Below, one piece after another: positions 62,249 through 64,000 of a stretch of 64,000 nucleotides of DNA. The position numbers were made by a program, and so were the translations under genes. Source of the stretch: Aurelia coerulea (Eukaryota > Cnidaria > Scyphozoa > Semaeostomeae > Ulmaridae); contig CM076961.1 in NCBI GenBank assembly GCA_039566865.1, positions 8,455,501 to 8,519,500 of the forward strand, in the 5' to 3' direction. The notes below the pieces were generated by a model. That model did not search any database. It saw nothing but the letters and a program-made list of their open reading frames with translations, and was not told the DNA's origin. Position 1 is the first letter of the stretch. Every line of letters starts with the position of its first letter.

Positions 62249-63229
62249 TTTTGCAAAACAGTTCTTCCTGTTGTTGCAAAAAATCCCTTTACCCGAAGCA
62301 GTAAAAACAACCTCAGGAAATCATGGTTGTTAGGTTTGGGCTCCTATCTTTGGTCTTAATTTTTGACCCCAAGATGAAATTCATTTCTATAATTGTTTTG
62401 ATGGATTTGAAACACATACCATGTGTTTACATTTTCCAAAAGGAAAGAGCCAAGAAAGACTTTTTTGTACGCTAACATAATATTTTAAAAAGTCTACCGT
62501 CCAGTCGATATTTTGCTTCGACCGGGGTAAAGTGAACTACCCATTATTTTTCATTTTCTCATGTGAACATGAAGTCAGATGAAGAAGACCTTTTCAATCT
62601 CATTTGGTTCATCAGTCTGCCTTCAGAAAATCATAATTTGGAGGATAATTTTTCGCTCGGATGACACAGAACTATATTCTGATACCAGCTCCCTGAAAAA
62701 CCTCCAAACATTTGACAGCCGAAGTCTGACGTTCATTCAGAAATGCGGTTACTGATCCAAGAATTTTGTTGGGATTTGATGAAGCAAGCATACCTATCGA
62801 CATGAAAAGGATAAATGGCCATCACTGTGAAATTAGGATATAGATAATTATTATAGATTTATAACTATTTTTGGTTTTATTTCTGGGCCGAGGTTTCAGG
62901 GCAAAGTGAGCTACTTTGAAGATATTGCTTCTTTTTGTGGTAATTTGGTATTTATATGCAATATAGTATTTTCGAAGAATATTCCCATTATTGTTCATCG
63001 ACTTGTATTCAGGTCTCGCAATCTGACTCGAATTGATGACTTAGACAATAGTTCTTGGTTAATATTTGATTTGCAAAGATCGTTCTTAACATAGGTCACA
63101 ATTTAATTTTTTTAAATATCACTCTTGTGAAATTTTTGGGTTTGTTTCGTTTTGGCATGCGAAGAACTCCTTAGAGTTACAAAATAGATCATATTTTACG
63201 GAGTCATGTGTCGGACAAAATGGGTAGCC
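62249..63229. other. No gene recognised
   Basis: May hold the promoter of the minus-strand exon at 62098. The phrases ccggggtaaagtgaactac (62522) and cagggcaaagtgagctact (about 62898) resemble the interior repeats of the TIR element at 2728-3778. No ORF is supported; 62906-63094 is short and unrecognised. Confidence 0.4.
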
Positions 63230-63540
63230 TAAACAGTTTTCGTCGTTTCATGTTTCGTGGGAAGCGTTTTCGTGACTACTATTCGTGGAAATTTCAGATT
63301 CGTGGGTCACTTTTCGTCGTTTGACTTTTCGTGGGATCTCAGATTTTGTGCCTGTTAGTGGTTAGCGTGCACCATCAGTTTATTCTTTTTCGTGGATTTC
63401 AATTCGTGGGTTTCTCCTTTTCGTCGGTCTGTTAGCCGGCTTTTCAATTCGTAGGTTTCTCCTTTTCGTCGGTCTTCTTTTCGTGGGTTTGTCCTTTTCG
63501 TCGGTCTGTTAGCCGGTCTTCTTTTCGTGGGTTTTGCACT
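63230..63540 (+). repeat. Degenerate tandem repeats of ttttcgtggg / ttttcgtcggtct
   Basis: About ten copies of ttcgt.g-type words at irregular spacing (63232-63350). Then two larger repeats with ctccttttcgtcggtctgtt and agccgg (63415-63530). The antisense 124-codon ORF (63355-63729) is mostly this repeat. Confidence 0.8.
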
Positions 63541-63604
63541 CATCTCTCTTATCAACTTGTCGATCGTCCACTTAAGTGCTGCAACACGTTTAACACATTT
63601 TAAG

Positions 63605-64000
63605 ATGGCAGATGTAACGAGCTCTCCGACAGAGAACGTTAGAAATTTCGTGAAACGGCAGTTGTTACAGTTGATAAGAGAGACAGAAGGCTTGGACATT
63701 GTATTGCAGATAGACATACCTATGATCATGCTTGTATAAAATGGAGCATCTGATTGATATATGTGCCCAATCTTTCAGGGTTTGGCCAGGTTTCATCCCT
63801 TTTCAAGCACTTACTGGCCTCCTAGAAGCACATACATAACATGCTTCTTCAATATGCTTCAAATGTGATTCCTAGCTTACATAGAGACGGTGGCGGTCTA
63901 CCAAGAGGAACAGCAGACAGGCCATTAATTGACATACCCGAAGAGACTTTGGTGAGCTACCTTAGATATGGATTCACGCAAAAGAAATGTCTATCTGCAA
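63605..64000 (+). CDS. 5' end of an integrase-core-like family gene, runs off the window
   Basis: The ATG at 63605 (ttaagATGGCAG) opens MADVTSSPTENVRNFVKRQL, then LQLIRETEGLDIV, to a stop at about 63737. From 63822 an open frame preceded by an acceptor-like cctcctag reads LLQYASNVIPSLHRDGGGLP, then RGTADRPLIDIPEETLVSYL and RYGFTQKKCLSA to the edge. The pattern R(G)xxxxPxIxIPEExLxxYLxxGF is typical of the N-terminus of a widespread cnidarian and fish family with an integrase-type catalytic core. The two parts would need splicing; a clear donor between them was not found. Function and gene structure are inference. Confidence 0.4.

Noticed and set aside
1..64000. tRNA, rRNA or a retroviral/LTR element
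   Set aside because: No cloverleaf, rRNA motif, LTR pair, protease or envelope-like frame was noticed; all RT frames are of non-LTR type with YADD/FADD boxes and APE endonucleases where present.

Overview
This is nuclear DNA of an animal, most likely a marine invertebrate and probably a cnidarian (sea anemone or coral). It is AT-rich, has no operons or dense genes, and is filled with non-LTR retrotransposons (LINEs), a Penelope-like fragment, inverted-repeat DNA transposons, MITEs and simple repeats. The phylum guess is inference from the type of transposons and from two exon-sized, host-like coding pieces at the right end; nothing fixes the species.

Layout. 1-5 kb holds two minus-strand LINE-A reverse transcriptase (RT) fragments, a small RecQ-like helicase fragment, a TIR element and a LINE 3' end. 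5-10.2 kb holds a mariner-like MITE and a 4.2-kb element with 1.37-kb inverted arms. 10.4-19 kb is accessory: a Penelope GIY-YIG relic with a possible hammerhead core, a MITE with a 9-bp target-site duplication (TSD), a broken tandem duplication and a 31-bp minisatellite. 20-26 kb is a nest: LINE-B fragment, mariner-like arm, then LINE-A split by one TIR element that is itself split by a second. 27.3-30.2 kb is a nearly complete LINE (family B2). 30.2-33 kb is a mariner-like arm and a decayed minus-strand LINE-A carrying a MITE.

The best-preserved part is 34.2-46 kb. LINE-D encodes an SGNH esterase ORF with a very long Pro/Thr/Lys/Ser tail, followed by a PHD-endonuclease-RT ORF preceded by a degenerate 2A-like motif. 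Inside the esterase tail sits LINE-C, a 4.64-kb element with two intact ORFs (coiled-coil ORF1; PHD-endonuclease-RT ORF2). Conceptual removal of LINE-C leaves the esterase tail in frame. A second insertion, a 1.4-kb foldback with a 9-bp TSD, interrupts LINE-D's PHD finger.

46-53.8 kb holds a LINE-B2 tail, a mariner-like element split by LINE-E, a Tc1-like MITE, and a four-layer nest (123-bp array, TIR element, LINE-B, short retroinsertion). 54.0-61.9 kb is a 7.9-kb long-TIR element with a 9-bp TSD. Its left arm was invaded by a composite block (MITE, unit, unit, MITE) whose pre-insertion sequence survives in the right arm. It ends about 56 bp from the splice donor of an exon resembling the N-terminus of APC/C subunit 4 (minus strand). 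The last 400 bp appear to start a plus-strand gene of an integrase-core-like family.

Most coding capacity here is transposon-derived. The only host-like candidates are the exon at 62 kb and, less surely, the 5' end at 63.6 kb. All identifications come from reading the sequence; no database search was possible.
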